Assembly: GCF_001665625.1 (NCBI RefSeq)
Contig: NZ_LZSY01000159.1
Span: 39,282 to 103,281, forward strand
Length of the DNA: 64,000 nucleotides
From: Mycolicibacterium peregrinum
GTDB lineage: Bacteria; Actinomycetota; Actinomycetes; Mycobacteriales; Mycobacteriaceae
Reading direction: 5' to 3'
Part shown: positions 18,608 to 27,006 of the stretch, in pieces
Layout of the letters: each line of letters begins with the position of its first letter
Position numbering within the stretch: the first letter of the stretch is position 1
Program-made: the position numbers and the translations under genes
The notes under the pieces: model-generated
The model's database searches: none
What the model was told of the DNA's origin: nothing
Seen by the model: the letters and a program-made list of their open reading frames with translations, nothing else

Positions 18608-19777
18608 CTACTTCAGCAGGGCGCGGCTCATGACCACGCGCTGAATCTGATTGGTGCCCTCGTAGATCTGGGTGATCTTGGCGTCACGCATCATGCGCTC
18701 GACCGGGAAGTCCACGGTGTAACCGGCGCCGCCGAACAGCTGCACCGCATCGGTGGTGACCTCCATGGCCACATCCGAGGCCAGGCACTTGCTCGCCGCC
18801 GAGATGAAGCCCAGGTTGCCCTCGCCGCGCTCGGCGCGTGCCGCCGCCGAGTACACCATCAACCGCGCGGCTTCCACCTTCATCGCCATGTCGGCGAGCA
18901 TGAACTGCACGCCCTGGTTGTCACTGACCGGACGGCCGAACTGCTTGCGGTCCTTGGTGTAGGCGATCGCCGCGTCCAACGCACCCTGAGCGATACCGAC
19001 GGCTTGCGCGCCGATGGTCGGGCGCGTGTGGTCCAGTGTGGCCAGCGCGGTCTTGAACCCGGTGCCGGGATCGCCGATGATCCGGTCCCCCGGAACGCGG
19101 CAGTTCTCGAAATACAACTCGGTCGTCGGGCTGCCCTTGATGCCGAGCTTGCGCTCCTTGGGGCCGACGACGAAGCCCTCGTCGTCCTTGTGGACCATGA
19201 ACGCCGAGATGCCGTTGGCGCCCTTGTCGGGGTCGGTCACCGCCATGACGGTGTACCAGGTCGACTTGCCGCCGTTGGTGATCCAGCACTTGGTGCCGTT
19301 GAGGATCCAGCCGTCACCGTCGGCCTTGGCGCGGGTCCGCATGCCGGCGGCGTCGCTGCCCGCCTCGCGCTCGGACAGCGCGTAGGACGCCATCGCCTCA
19401 CCCGAGGCGAGCGACGGCAGCACCTGCTTCTTCAGCTCATCCGAGCCGCGCAGGATCAGACCCATGGTGCCCAGCTTGTTGACCGCCGGGATCAGCGACG
19501 CCGAGCAATCCACCCGGGCCACTTCCTCGATCACGATGCAAGCCGCGACCGAGTCCGCTCCCTGGCCGCCGTACTCCTCCGGCACGTGAATCGCGTTGAA
19601 ACCCGAGGCGTTCAGTGCCTGCAGGGCTTCTTCCGGGAAACGCGCATTCTCGTCGACGTCGGCAGCGTGCGGGGCGATTTCCTTCTCCGCCAGCGCCCGA
19701 ATCGCCGCCCGAAGCTCCTGATGCTCCTCCGGCAGCTGAAACAGATCGAATGATGGGTTACCGGCCCAACCAGCCAT
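18608..19777 (-). CDS. fadE25: Acyl-CoA dehydrogenase FadE25
   Basis: 389 aa from the ATG at 19777; the longer in-frame reading overlaps the TetR regulator promoter. Full-length acyl-CoA dehydrogenase: N-terminal helical domain, FAD-binding middle (YALSEREAGSD; KCWITNGG), and C-terminal helices with the family's IYEGTNQIQR motif near 370. Likely short-chain fatty acyl-CoA oxidation. Divergent from a TetR regulator that may control it. Matches Rv3274c. Confidence 0.93.
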   Translation of the reverse strand: MAGWAGNPSFDLFQLPEEHQELRAAIRALAEKEIAPHAADVDENARFPEEALQALNASGFNAIHVPEEYGGQGADSVAACIVIEEVARVDCSASLIPAVNKLGTMGLILRGSDELKKQVLPSLASGEAMASYALSEREAGSDAAGMRTRAKADGDGWILNGTKCWITNGGKSTWYTVMAVTDPDKGANGISAFMVHKDDEGFVVGPKERKLGIKGSPTTELYFENCRVPGDRIIGDPGTGFKTALATLDHTRPTIGAQAVGIAQGALDAAIAYTKDRKQFGRPVSDNQGVQFMLADMAMKVEAARLMVYSAAARAERGEGNLGFISAASKCLASDVAMEVTTDAVQLFGGAGYTVDFPVERMMRDAKITQIYEGTNQIQRVVMSRALLK

Positions 19778-19863
19778 GATCTTCTCCTTCGCTTTCAGCC
19801 CTTGGCTCTCTTGGTTTCCATCGTTGCCCGGACTGCACATCGAGTACATCGCCCTGCTACTTT

Positions 19864-19900
19864 TGGTACCCAGTACCATAGCATCGGCACTCAGTACCAT
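19864..19900. promoter_or_regulatory. Probable TetR operator between fadE25 and tetR
   Basis: TGGTAC-CCA-GTACCA at 19864-19878 is a perfect 6-3-6 inverted repeat. Its right half, CAGTACCAT (19871-19879), recurs directly at 19892-19900, exactly 21 bp or two helical turns later. The array lies in the divergent promoter region just upstream of the tetR ribosome site, as expected for autoregulation and control of fadE25. Confidence 0.6.
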
Positions 19901-19913
19901 GAAAGGTGCACTC

Positions 19914-20570
19914 ATGCCCGACCTGCCAAGTACCCGGGAGCGCCTGGTGAGCGCGGCATTCGAGCTGTTCGAGGAGCGTGGATACGAGGCCACCAGCGTC
20001 GACGACATCGCGACACGGGCGGGGGTGGGACGCACCACTGCGTTCCGCCAGTTCGGATCGAAAGAGGCGTTGATCTTTCCCGATCACGAGGCGCTGCTAC
20101 GCCGCGCAGACGAGAGATTGTCGGCAACGCCGGCCGAAGCGCTCCCCGCCGAGGTCATCGCGGTGGCGACCACCTCGGTCTTCGAGAACTATCTCGCCGA
20201 GGGCGAGCGTGCCCGGACGCGGTACCGGCTCACCCGCTCGGTACCTGCCCTGCGCGACTTCGAAACAGCCGTGGTGTCGCGGTATGTCCGGCTGTTCACC
20301 AAACACCTTCGGACCTCGCAGACCGAGGATTGGACGGCGGGCCTGCGCGCCGAACTGTTCGCCAACGCCGTCGTCGCCGCACACAACCATGTTCTGCGCC
20401 GGTGGTTGCGTGGCGATGTGACCAACCCGCGGTCAGACCTGGCCGAGGCGCTGGCCGCCACCTGGCCGATCTACCGGGGCGGTAGCGGCCGCACCGCCGT
20501 TGTGGTGATGTCGACCGATGAACCGGTCGAGTCCCTGACGTCTCGTATTCGCGAGCTCATCGGGGATTGA
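19914..20570 (+). CDS. TetR family transcriptional regulator
   Basis: 218 aa from the ATG at 19914, preceded by AAAGG with 7-bp spacing. The N-terminal HTH (RERLVSAAFELFEERGYEATSVDDIATRAGVGRTTAFRQFGSKEAL, split over residues 8-53) is typical; the rest is a ligand-binding helical domain. Divergent from fadE25, so an acyl-CoA or fatty-acid ligand is plausible but inferred. Confidence 0.88.
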   Translation: MPDLPSTRERLVSAAFELFEERGYEATSVDDIATRAGVGRTTAFRQFGSKEALIFPDHEALLRRADERLSATPAEALPAEVIAVATTSVFENYLAEGERARTRYRLTRSVPALRDFETAVVSRYVRLFTKHLRTSQTEDWTAGLRAELFANAVVAAHNHVLRRWLRGDVTNPRSDLAEALAATWPIYRGGSGRTAVVVMSTDEPVESLTSRIRELIGD

Positions 20571-20585
20571 CTCACTGTCGCCCGG

Positions 20586-21095
20586 TCAGCCCAGCAGGCG
20601 ATCGCGCAGGGCGGCGTCCTTCTCCAACACCATGGTTTCCAGATCCGCCTGGAATTTCACCATCCGGGCCTGGAGTGCGGGATCTGACGAACCGAGGATT
20701 CGTACGGCCAGCAAGCCCGCATTGCGTGCTCCGCCAATGGAAACCGTGGCCACCGGCACCCCGGCCGGCATCTGCACGATCGACAGCAGCGAGTCCATGC
20801 CGTCGAGACGGGCCAGCGGCACGGGGACGCCGATGACCGGAAGCGGTGTCGCGGACGCCACCATGCCGGGCAGGTGCGCCGCGCCACCCGCTCCGGCGAT
20901 GATCACCTCGATCCCCCGGTCTGCGGCGGTCTTGGCGTAGTCGAGCATCCGCTGCGGGGTGCGGTGCGCGGAGACGACACCGACCTCGAACGGCACCTCG
21001 AACTCTGCGAGTGCGGTGGCCGCGTCGGACATCACCGACCAGTCACTGTCGCTGCCCATGATGAGGCCAACCCTGGGGCCGTCACTCTGCGCCAT
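20586..21095 (-). CDS. purE: N5-carboxyaminoimidazole ribonucleotide mutase
   Basis: 169 aa. Converts N5-CAIR to CAIR in purine synthesis. Signature GSDSDW at about 13-18 and the catalytic-histidine motif SAHRTP near 44-49. The ATG at 21095 lies inside the end of purK (14-bp overlap), so the two are translationally coupled; an ATG 6 bp upstream is an alternative. Confidence 0.95.
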   Translation of the reverse strand: MAQSDGPRVGLIMGSDSDWSVMSDAATALAEFEVPFEVGVVSAHRTPQRMLDYAKTAADRGIEVIIAGAGGAAHLPGMVASATPLPVIGVPVPLARLDGMDSLLSIVQMPAGVPVATVSIGGARNAGLLAVRILGSSDPALQARMVKFQADLETMVLEKDAALRDRLLG

Positions 21096-22314
21096 GTTCA
21101 TCCCATCCGTCGGTCCACTCGCCGTGCGACAACCAGTGCGCCGCGCGCACCGCACGCTCGCGAAGTTCATCCATATCCGTGCCGATGATGTTGACGTGTC
21201 CGAGTTTGCGTCCGGGCCGCTCGCCCTTGCCGTACAGGTGCACCTTCGCGTCGGGGATCCGCGCGAAGAGGTGGTGCAGGCGCTCGTCCATCGACATCGT
21301 CGGTGTCTCCGGAGCCCCCAGCACGTTGGCCATCACCGCGGCCGGGGCAATCGCAGAGGTGTCACCCAACGGGTAGTCCAGCACGGCCCGCAGGTGCTGC
21401 TCGAACTGGCTGGTGACCGCGCCGTCCATGGTCCAGTGCCCGGAGTTGTGCGGCCGCATCGCCAACTCGTTGACCAGCAGCGTGCCGTCGACCGTCTCGA
21501 ACAACTCGACCGCCAGCACCCCGACGACGCCGAGTTCGTTCGCCACTCGCAGGCCGAGTTCCTGTGCGGCCGAGCCGAGTTCGTCGGACAGTCCAGGAGC
21601 CGGGGCGTATACCTCGACGCAGATACCGTTGCGTTGCACGGTTTCGACGACGGGCCAGGCCGCCCCCTGTCCGAACGGCGAGCGCGCCACCAGCGCGGCC
21701 AGTTCCCGGCGCATCGCGACACGTTCCTCGGCCAGTACCGGTACCCCGTCGGCCAGGTAGCCGGCCACGACCTCGCGCGCGGTCGCGACGTCGTCGGCCA
21801 TCACCACGCCCTTGCCGTCGTAGCCGCCGCGCACCGTCTTGATCACCACCGGGCCGTCGATCTCCCGCACGAATTCCTCGACGTCGGCGACCGAGGTGAT
21901 CTCGGCGAAGCGCGGCACCGGGACACCCAGGCTGTGCAGCTTGCGACGCATGAGCAGCTTGTCCTGGGCGTGCACGAGCGCCTGCGGCGGCGGGTTGACC
22001 GTGATGCCTTCGGCCACGAGTGTGTCCAGGTGTTCGGTGGGCACGTGCTCGTGGTCGAACGTCAACACCGTGGCGCCGTCCGCCGCCCGGCGCAGCGCGT
22101 CCAGGTCGGTGTGAGAGCCGATGACGACATCGGGAGTGACCTGCGCGGCGGATTCGTCCGGACCGGCGGACAGCACCCGCAGGGTCTGCCCCAGCGCGAC
22201 GGCCGCCTGGTGGGTCATCCTCGCGAGCTGGCCGCCGCCGATCATCACCACTGTCGGATTCCGCCTGCTCACGGGCGAAGGCGGCTTCTGGGGAGTTGTC
22301 GGCACGCACTCCAT
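21082..22314 (-). CDS. purK: N5-carboxyaminoimidazole ribonucleotide synthase
   Basis: 410 aa, ATP-grasp enzyme that carboxylates AIR using ATP and bicarbonate. N-terminal preATP-grasp motif GGGQLARM near residue 26, ATP-binding VIKTVRGGYDGKG near 160, metal site LLVNELAMRPHNSGHWT near 290. GTG 9 bp inside is an alternative start. Heads the purK-purE operon and diverges from the GtrA gene. Confidence 0.95.
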   Translation of the reverse strand: MECVPTTPQKPPSPVSRRNPTVVMIGGGQLARMTHQAAVALGQTLRVLSAGPDESAAQVTPDVVIGSHTDLDALRRAADGATVLTFDHEHVPTEHLDTLVAEGITVNPPPQALVHAQDKLLMRRKLHSLGVPVPRFAEITSVADVEEFVREIDGPVVIKTVRGGYDGKGVVMADDVATAREVVAGYLADGVPVLAEERVAMRRELAALVARSPFGQGAAWPVVETVQRNGICVEVYAPAPGLSDELGSAAQELGLRVANELGVVGVLAVELFETVDGTLLVNELAMRPHNSGHWTMDGAVTSQFEQHLRAVLDYPLGDTSAIAPAAVMANVLGAPETPTMSMDERLHHLFARIPDAKVHLYGKGERPGRKLGHVNIIGTDMDELRERAVRAAHWLSHGEWTDGWDEHGAE

Positions 22315-22428
22315 GGTGTCATGCGCGAATTCATGACTTCGTCATGACCGGCGCATTGACCTGCGGTTAAGGTCCGGAGCCCGCAACGATGCGGCATCTG
22401 ATGGGGCATTTACGTACACTGCCTAGTT

Positions 22429-23118
22429 GTGTCCTTTGCCGATGCGACAATCGCTCGATTGCCGCGGTTCGTCCGTCCCTACGCCGAGCGGCATCACGAG
22501 CTGATCAAGTTCGCGATCGTCGGCGCGACGACGTTTGTCATCGATTCGGCCATTTTCTACACCCTCAAACTCACGGTGCTGGAACCCAAACCGGTCACCG
22601 CCAAGATCATCGCCGGCATCGTCGCGGTCATCGCCTCCTACATCCTCAACCGGGAGTGGAGCTTCCAGAACCGCGGCGGCCGCGAGCGCCACCACGAGGC
22701 CTTGCTGTTCTTCGCGTTCAGCGGCGTGGGCGTGCTGCTGTCGATGCTTCCGCTGTATTTCTCCAGCTATGTGCTCGGCCTTCGGGTTCCCGAGGTCTCA
22801 CTGACTGTGGAGAACATCGCCGACTTCATCTCGGCCTACATTCTGGGCAACCTGCTTCAGATGGCCTTCCGGTTCTGGGCGTTCCGCCGTTGGGTGTTCC
22901 CCGACGAGTTCGTCGACAAGCCCGACCTGGCACTGGAGTCCACACTCACCGGCGGCGGCTTCGCCGAAGCGCTGGAGAACCATTCCGAGCTCCACAAGCC
23001 CGCGACCGTGACGCCGCTGCGCACGCGCGGATCAGACGGGGTCCTCCGTCGGCCGGGCCGTCGCTCGAAGGCGCGTCAGCTCGGTGACTCGTCGGACCCC
23101 GTGTCGAAGAGCTCCTGA
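22429..23118 (+). CDS. GtrA family membrane protein (Rv3277-like)
   Basis: 229 aa, GTG start. Four transmembrane helices (~30-50, 58-75, 93-115, 130-155) define the GtrA family, proposed to help move polyprenyl-linked sugars across the membrane. The C-terminal ~70 residues are soluble and basic. TACACT at 22415-22420 ends 8 bp before the GTG, suggesting a leaderless transcript. Confidence 0.85.
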   Translation: MSFADATIARLPRFVRPYAERHHELIKFAIVGATTFVIDSAIFYTLKLTVLEPKPVTAKIIAGIVAVIASYILNREWSFQNRGGRERHHEALLFFAFSGVGVLLSMLPLYFSSYVLGLRVPEVSLTVENIADFISAYILGNLLQMAFRFWAFRRWVFPDEFVDKPDLALESTLTGGGFAEALENHSELHKPATVTPLRTRGSDGVLRRPGRRSKARQLGDSSDPVSKSS

Positions 23119-23144
23119 CCATCTCGGCCCCGACGTCAGACCGG

Positions 23145-24332
23145 TCATCGACGGTCGAGCTGCGGGAAGAGCGTCTCGCGCGCCAGTAGCAGGATTGCGG
23201 CAGCTATCGGGATGGCCAGTAATGCGCCGACGATTCCGAGTAACGCCCCTCCGAGCAGTACCGCGACGACGGTGACCAGGGGTGGCACCTGGACGGCCCG
23301 TCCGATGATCCGCGGCACCAGCAGGTAGTCCTCGACCAATCGCAGCGCGATGAAGAAGACGACCGTGGCGACCGAAACAGGTACCGACACAGTCAAAGCC
23401 ACCAGGGCGACGATGATGCCGGCGAGCGTCGAACCGACGATCGGTATCAGGTCCAGCACCGCGACCAGTACGGCGAGCAGCAACGGGTACGGCACGTCGA
23501 ACACCATCAGCCAGATGAAGGTGAGGACCGCGGTCACAACCGATACCAGGATGTTGCCCAGCACGTATCCGCCGACTTTGGCGAAGATCGCATCGCCGAT
23601 CAAGATCGTCCGGGGACGGCGAGAATGCGGCGCCAGTCGGTAGAGCGCCGCCCGGATCCGCGCGAAGTTCGCCAGGAAGTAGGCGGTGAGCACGAGCACG
23701 ATGACCGCCCCGCTGACCGCGCCGACGACGATTTTCCCGGCACCGACGATGCCACCGGCCAAGGCGGAAGCGTTTCCGCCCGCGAGTGCAACATTGAGCT
23801 TGTCCTGCAGGTGGAATCGGCCGTCGAGCTGGTCGACGATCGGGTATCGGTGTTGCAGGTCATGCAGGTAGTCGGGAGCGTTGTGGACGAGTGCGCTGCC
23901 CTGGGTGACCAGAGGCGGAATCGCGGCCGCCACGAACCCCGCGATCATGAGGATGGCCGCCAAGAACACCACCGTCACCGCCGCCCAGCGCGGGATCCGG
24001 TGGCGCACCAACCAGGACACGGCAGGCTCCAGGCCGATCGCGACGAACCCGGCGACGACGATGAGGATCACCGCCCCGCGCGCAGCGATCAGCAGCTCGA
24101 TGCCGCCGTAGGTGACAGCCACCCCCGCCGCGCCGGCCATGCCGATCATGAAGGGCGAAGCGCGGTTGAAACGAGGCCCCGCCTCGCCCAGCGGGTGGGC
24201 CGGCGAACTGATCTGCGCCGCGCCCTTCTCCGCAGCGACGATCACGTCACCCTCGGCCTCCGTGTGAGGTTGACCGACGGATTTGTCGTGGGCCGCGTCG
24301 GCACCGGCGGCCGATGCATCACGGCCAGACAT
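23145..24332 (-). CDS. AI-2E family transporter (permease)
   Basis: 395 aa. A hydrophilic N-terminus (~60 residues) precedes about eight transmembrane helices of the PF01594 family, with the characteristic long loop (~125-190) and DLIPIVGSTLAG motif near 300. Substrate unknown; the family name does not prove autoinducer transport. It starts 10 bp after csbD, so the two probably share the SigF-type promoter upstream of csbD. Confidence 0.88.
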   Translation of the reverse strand: MSGRDASAAGADAAHDKSVGQPHTEAEGDVIVAAEKGAAQISSPAHPLGEAGPRFNRASPFMIGMAGAAGVAVTYGGIELLIAARGAVILIVVAGFVAIGLEPAVSWLVRHRIPRWAAVTVVFLAAILMIAGFVAAAIPPLVTQGSALVHNAPDYLHDLQHRYPIVDQLDGRFHLQDKLNVALAGGNASALAGGIVGAGKIVVGAVSGAVIVLVLTAYFLANFARIRAALYRLAPHSRRPRTILIGDAIFAKVGGYVLGNILVSVVTAVLTFIWLMVFDVPYPLLLAVLVAVLDLIPIVGSTLAGIIVALVALTVSVPVSVATVVFFIALRLVEDYLLVPRIIGRAVQVPPLVTVVAVLLGGALLGIVGALLAIPIAAAILLLARETLFPQLDRR

Positions 24333-24342
24333 CGTCGTGGGG

Positions 24343-24516
24343 TCAGTCCTTGAAGACGTCCTTGATCTTCTCCCCGGCCTGCTTCACGTTGCCTTTGGCC
24401 TGGTCCTTGTGCCCCTCGGCCTCGGTGTCCCTGTCTCCGGTGGCCCGACCGACCTTCTCCTTGGCCTTTCCTGCGAGCTCTTCGGCCTTGTTCTTGGCCT
24501 TGTCGACGGCGCTCAT
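24343..24516 (-). CDS. CsbD family stress protein
   Basis: 57 aa from the ATG at 24516, preceded by AAGGAG. Lysine/glutamate-rich amphipathic helices (KAKNKAEELAGKAKEKVGRATG, DQAKGNVKQAGEKIKD) are the CsbD pattern. CsbD proteins are general-stress products under SigB/SigF-type control elsewhere; function unknown. A SigF-type promoter lies upstream. Confidence 0.88.
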   Translation of the reverse strand: MSAVDKAKNKAEELAGKAKEKVGRATGDRDTEAEGHKDQAKGNVKQAGEKIKDVFKD

Positions 24517-24607
24517 GTGTTTCTCCTTCAAACCGGCTTGGCCACGGGTTCGCGGCACGGGAATGACATAGCGCGGGAACGAGATTCGTCGCGCAGTCAC
24601 GCATCGG

Positions 24608-24632
24608 ATACCCAACCCGGCGATATCTAACC
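24608..24632 (-). promoter_or_regulatory. SigF-type promoter for csbD
   Basis: Read on the minus strand, GGTTA (24632-24628), a 14-bp spacer and a perfect GGGTAT (24613-24608). The mycobacterial SigF consensus is GGTTT-N15-17-GGGTA, so the spacer is slightly short and one -35 base differs. It overlaps the last bases of the methyltransferase gene and would give a leader of about 85 nt. Confidence 0.6.
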
Positions 24633-25280
24633 CTTCTCTGGAGATCCGTGACCAGCTCCCGGCACACCATTGCGCGCAGCGACGGACGCAGCACTGTGGG
24701 TGTCGAAGACCTCGATGACCACGTCGCGGTCGCGGTAGCCGCCGATCGAAATGAGACCCGGCGTCGCCCCGATGACCCGGTTGGCCTGATCACCGCTGAG
24801 CGGATAGTCGGCGACCTCGTGACGCCAGTGCGCCGCTATCACCGTCGCACCGCGGGCCAACTGCGGACACTCCCGGCGGAGCAGCTCAGCCAGCAACTCC
24901 TCGTCCAGGTAGTACGCCACTTCGGAAAGCACAAGTAGGTCGAAAGGCCCTGGCGGCCAAGGATCGTCGAGAGACCCACGGGTCAGGGTGACGCGGTCCC
25001 GCGTCCCGTCACGGTCATCGGCACGCAATCGGACGTCGGCGATCTGTAGCGCAGACGCCGCCACATCCATTGCGGTGACGTGATCGCAGCGTCCGGCGAG
25101 CAGCGCGGTGAGGGTGCCGATCGAGCAACCCGGCTCGAAGGCATGCCGATAGCGCCGGTACGGCAACATCGACAGAGTGATCGCGTACTTGCGTTGCTCA
25201 TACCAGCGAGTCGCCAGCTGCCACGGGTCGGCCGAGGCCGCGTACATGCGGTCGAAGTATGCGTCGGGCAGGCGCGTCAA
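24627..25280 (-). CDS. NodS-like SAM-dependent methyltransferase
   Basis: 217 aa. The start is a TTG at 25280 in the TTGA overlap with the upstream deacetylase; it gives the family-like N-terminus TRLPDAYFDRMYAASADPW. SAM motif I is FEPGCSIGTLT near residue 50, and a second acidic motif is VTAMDVA. NodS enzymes methylate an amino group freed by deacetylation, which fits the coupled PIG-L deacetylase. Last gene of a four-gene cassette. Confidence 0.85.
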   Translation of the reverse strand: MTRLPDAYFDRMYAASADPWQLATRWYEQRKYAITLSMLPYRRYRHAFEPGCSIGTLTALLAGRCDHVTAMDVAASALQIADVRLRADDRDGTRDRVTLTRGSLDDPWPPGPFDLLVLSEVAYYLDEELLAELLRRECPQLARGATVIAAHWRHEVADYPLSGDQANRVIGATPGLISIGGYRDRDVVIEVFDTHSAASVAARNGVPGAGHGSPEKG

Positions 25281-26056
25281 CGGAACACCATCTCCCCGAC
25301 CGCGAGCAGGCGAGGCAACACGAACGGCGGCAGCACTGGGCCCGCACCAGGCGCGAGAGGGTGGAACTGACTGCGGAAGCATTGCGCGGCAACCTGCTTG
25401 AGCCCCACGGCGGAGGCCGTCAATGGCACCGTAAGCGCCCGATCCCAGGGCACTGCGGAGTCTCCAGGCCTGGCCCAGTGCCACATCCAGACCGGGTACT
25501 CGAGCAGAACTGCTGCGGTGCGGCGCACGGCCGTGGCGGCGGCCCGTCCGACGGCCTCGTGATCCGGGTGCCCGTCACCGCGCCACGTTGTGGCACACCA
25601 GGTCCCGGGCGGGCAAGCCTGGAGAATCCCGGTCAGCAGATCGGTGATCGAGTCCTGGTGGGCGGCAAGCTCGCCGTCAGGTAATGCGAGGCTGATCGGC
25701 TCGCCCACACCGAGAACCTTCGCTGCCTTTACCAACTCGGCTCTCCTGGTGCGTTCCAGCCGGAATCTGTCGACCGGGGTGAGATCGCCTTGGGCCGCCC
25801 CGCCGTCACTGACCGACACCACCTGGACGTCGACACCCCGCGCCGCCAGCAGCGCCGTGGTCGCCCCGAAGCCGAGGGTCTCGTCGTCGGGATGCGGTGC
25901 GACCACCACCAGTGCGGGACAAGTGCTGAGATCCAACTCGCCGAAGGAGCGGCCCCAACTGGTCCAGACGTGGCCGGGGGTGCCGCCGCAGCTCAGCGGC
26001 CGTGACCCGAACCGCGGTGCGTTGCCGCATGATTCAGCAGACTCCGCGGCAGTCAT
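25277..26056 (-). CDS. PIG-L (LmbE) family deacetylase
   Basis: 259 aa. Zinc motif APHPDDETLG at about 52-61 and the distal HPDHE near 165 mark the GlcNAc-deacetylase family (MshB, Mca, PIG-L). Likely removes an N-acetyl group from an amino sugar conjugate. ATGA overlap with the acyl-CoA dehydrogenase-like gene upstream and TTGA overlap with the methyltransferase downstream. Confidence 0.9.
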   Translation of the reverse strand: MTAAESAESCGNAPRFGSRPLSCGGTPGHVWTSWGRSFGELDLSTCPALVVVAPHPDDETLGFGATTALLAARGVDVQVVSVSDGGAAQGDLTPVDRFRLERTRRAELVKAAKVLGVGEPISLALPDGELAAHQDSITDLLTGILQACPPGTWCATTWRGDGHPDHEAVGRAAATAVRRTAAVLLEYPVWMWHWARPGDSAVPWDRALTVPLTASAVGLKQVAAQCFRSQFHPLAPGAGPVLPPFVLPRLLAVGEMVFR

Positions 26057-27006
26057 CGGTGCTCCCCCGCCAGCCTTCCGAGCGCGGCGAGGTCACGCTC
26101 GGCGTGGCTCTGCCGCACGTAGATCGTCAGATCCGCGACGTGTCGTGCGTGCTGGGCATCCTGGCACAGCGGCGCGGGCCCGAGTGCGCGGCCTGTGCGG
26201 GTGATCGCCGCGTCGACAGCGGTTTCGATGACGGCGCGGGTTCGCCTGGCCAGCAATTGGGCCGACCCGGACCGGTCGAACGGGTCGGCGTCGGTCGCCG
26301 CAGCCGCCGCGGCCAGCATCGCTTCGGCGGCCGCGATCGCAGCGTCGACAGCGCCGAGGTGGGCCAGCGCATGCTCGTCGGCGTCTCCGCGTGCGACGCG
26401 GCCGTACAGGGGTGCGGCGACCGCTCGGGCGGCGCCGAGCCAGCACGCCGCGACGCCGATCGCGCCGTGCCAGAAGCCGGGACGATCCAGGTAGTCGCCG
26501 GGACCGCCGACGGGTACCCCGAGCACATTGCTGAATTGGACCGAGCGGGTGTCACTGGCCGCCATGCCGGCATTCCTCCACGTGCTCGGCAGAGGCTGCA
26601 CCCCGGCGCTGTCAGTCGCCACCAGGTACAGCGCGCGGCGGCCGTCGTCTCGGCGAGCGGTGACCAACGCGTGTGTGCAGAGCCCCGCCCCCGAGCACCA
26701 CGGTTTGGTTCCTGACAGTCTCACTGTGTCTGTTTCGCGGTCTCCCGTGGTGTGGGCGTTGAGTACGGCCTCCGGGTCTTCGGCGGCCCACACCGCCCAC
26801 AGCTCGCCTGGGGCAGGCGGTTTGCCCCCGAGCTCGTCGAGGATCGCGACCGCGTCGACGTGAGCTTCCGCGAGTCGCCCGGCGACGACGTCGATCTCGG
26901 TGAGCTCCGCAAGCCGCTGCCAGCGTCGCGCGGTCGCACCGGAACCTGGTAGTGGCAACTCCAGCCGGCCTGACTCCAACCAGTTCCGGACCAAGCTCGC
27001 CGTCAT
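26053..27006 (-). CDS. Acyl-CoA dehydrogenase-like protein, short form
   Basis: 317 aa, about 60-70 residues shorter than normal acyl-CoA dehydrogenases. The middle domain (SGTKPWCSGAGLCTHALVTAR) and C-terminal helical bundle are recognisable, but the catalytic glutamate region and the YEGTNQI-type motif are not. It may bind flavin without classical beta-oxidation chemistry. ATGA overlaps on both sides place it firmly in the glycosyltransferase cassette. Confidence 0.82.
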   Translation of the reverse strand: MTASLVRNWLESGRLELPLPGSGATARRWQRLAELTEIDVVAGRLAEAHVDAVAILDELGGKPPAPGELWAVWAAEDPEAVLNAHTTGDRETDTVRLSGTKPWCSGAGLCTHALVTARRDDGRRALYLVATDSAGVQPLPSTWRNAGMAASDTRSVQFSNVLGVPVGGPGDYLDRPGFWHGAIGVAACWLGAARAVAAPLYGRVARGDADEHALAHLGAVDAAIAAAEAMLAAAAAATDADPFDRSGSAQLLARRTRAVIETAVDAAITRTGRALGPAPLCQDAQHARHVADLTIYVRQSHAERDLAALGRLAGEHR

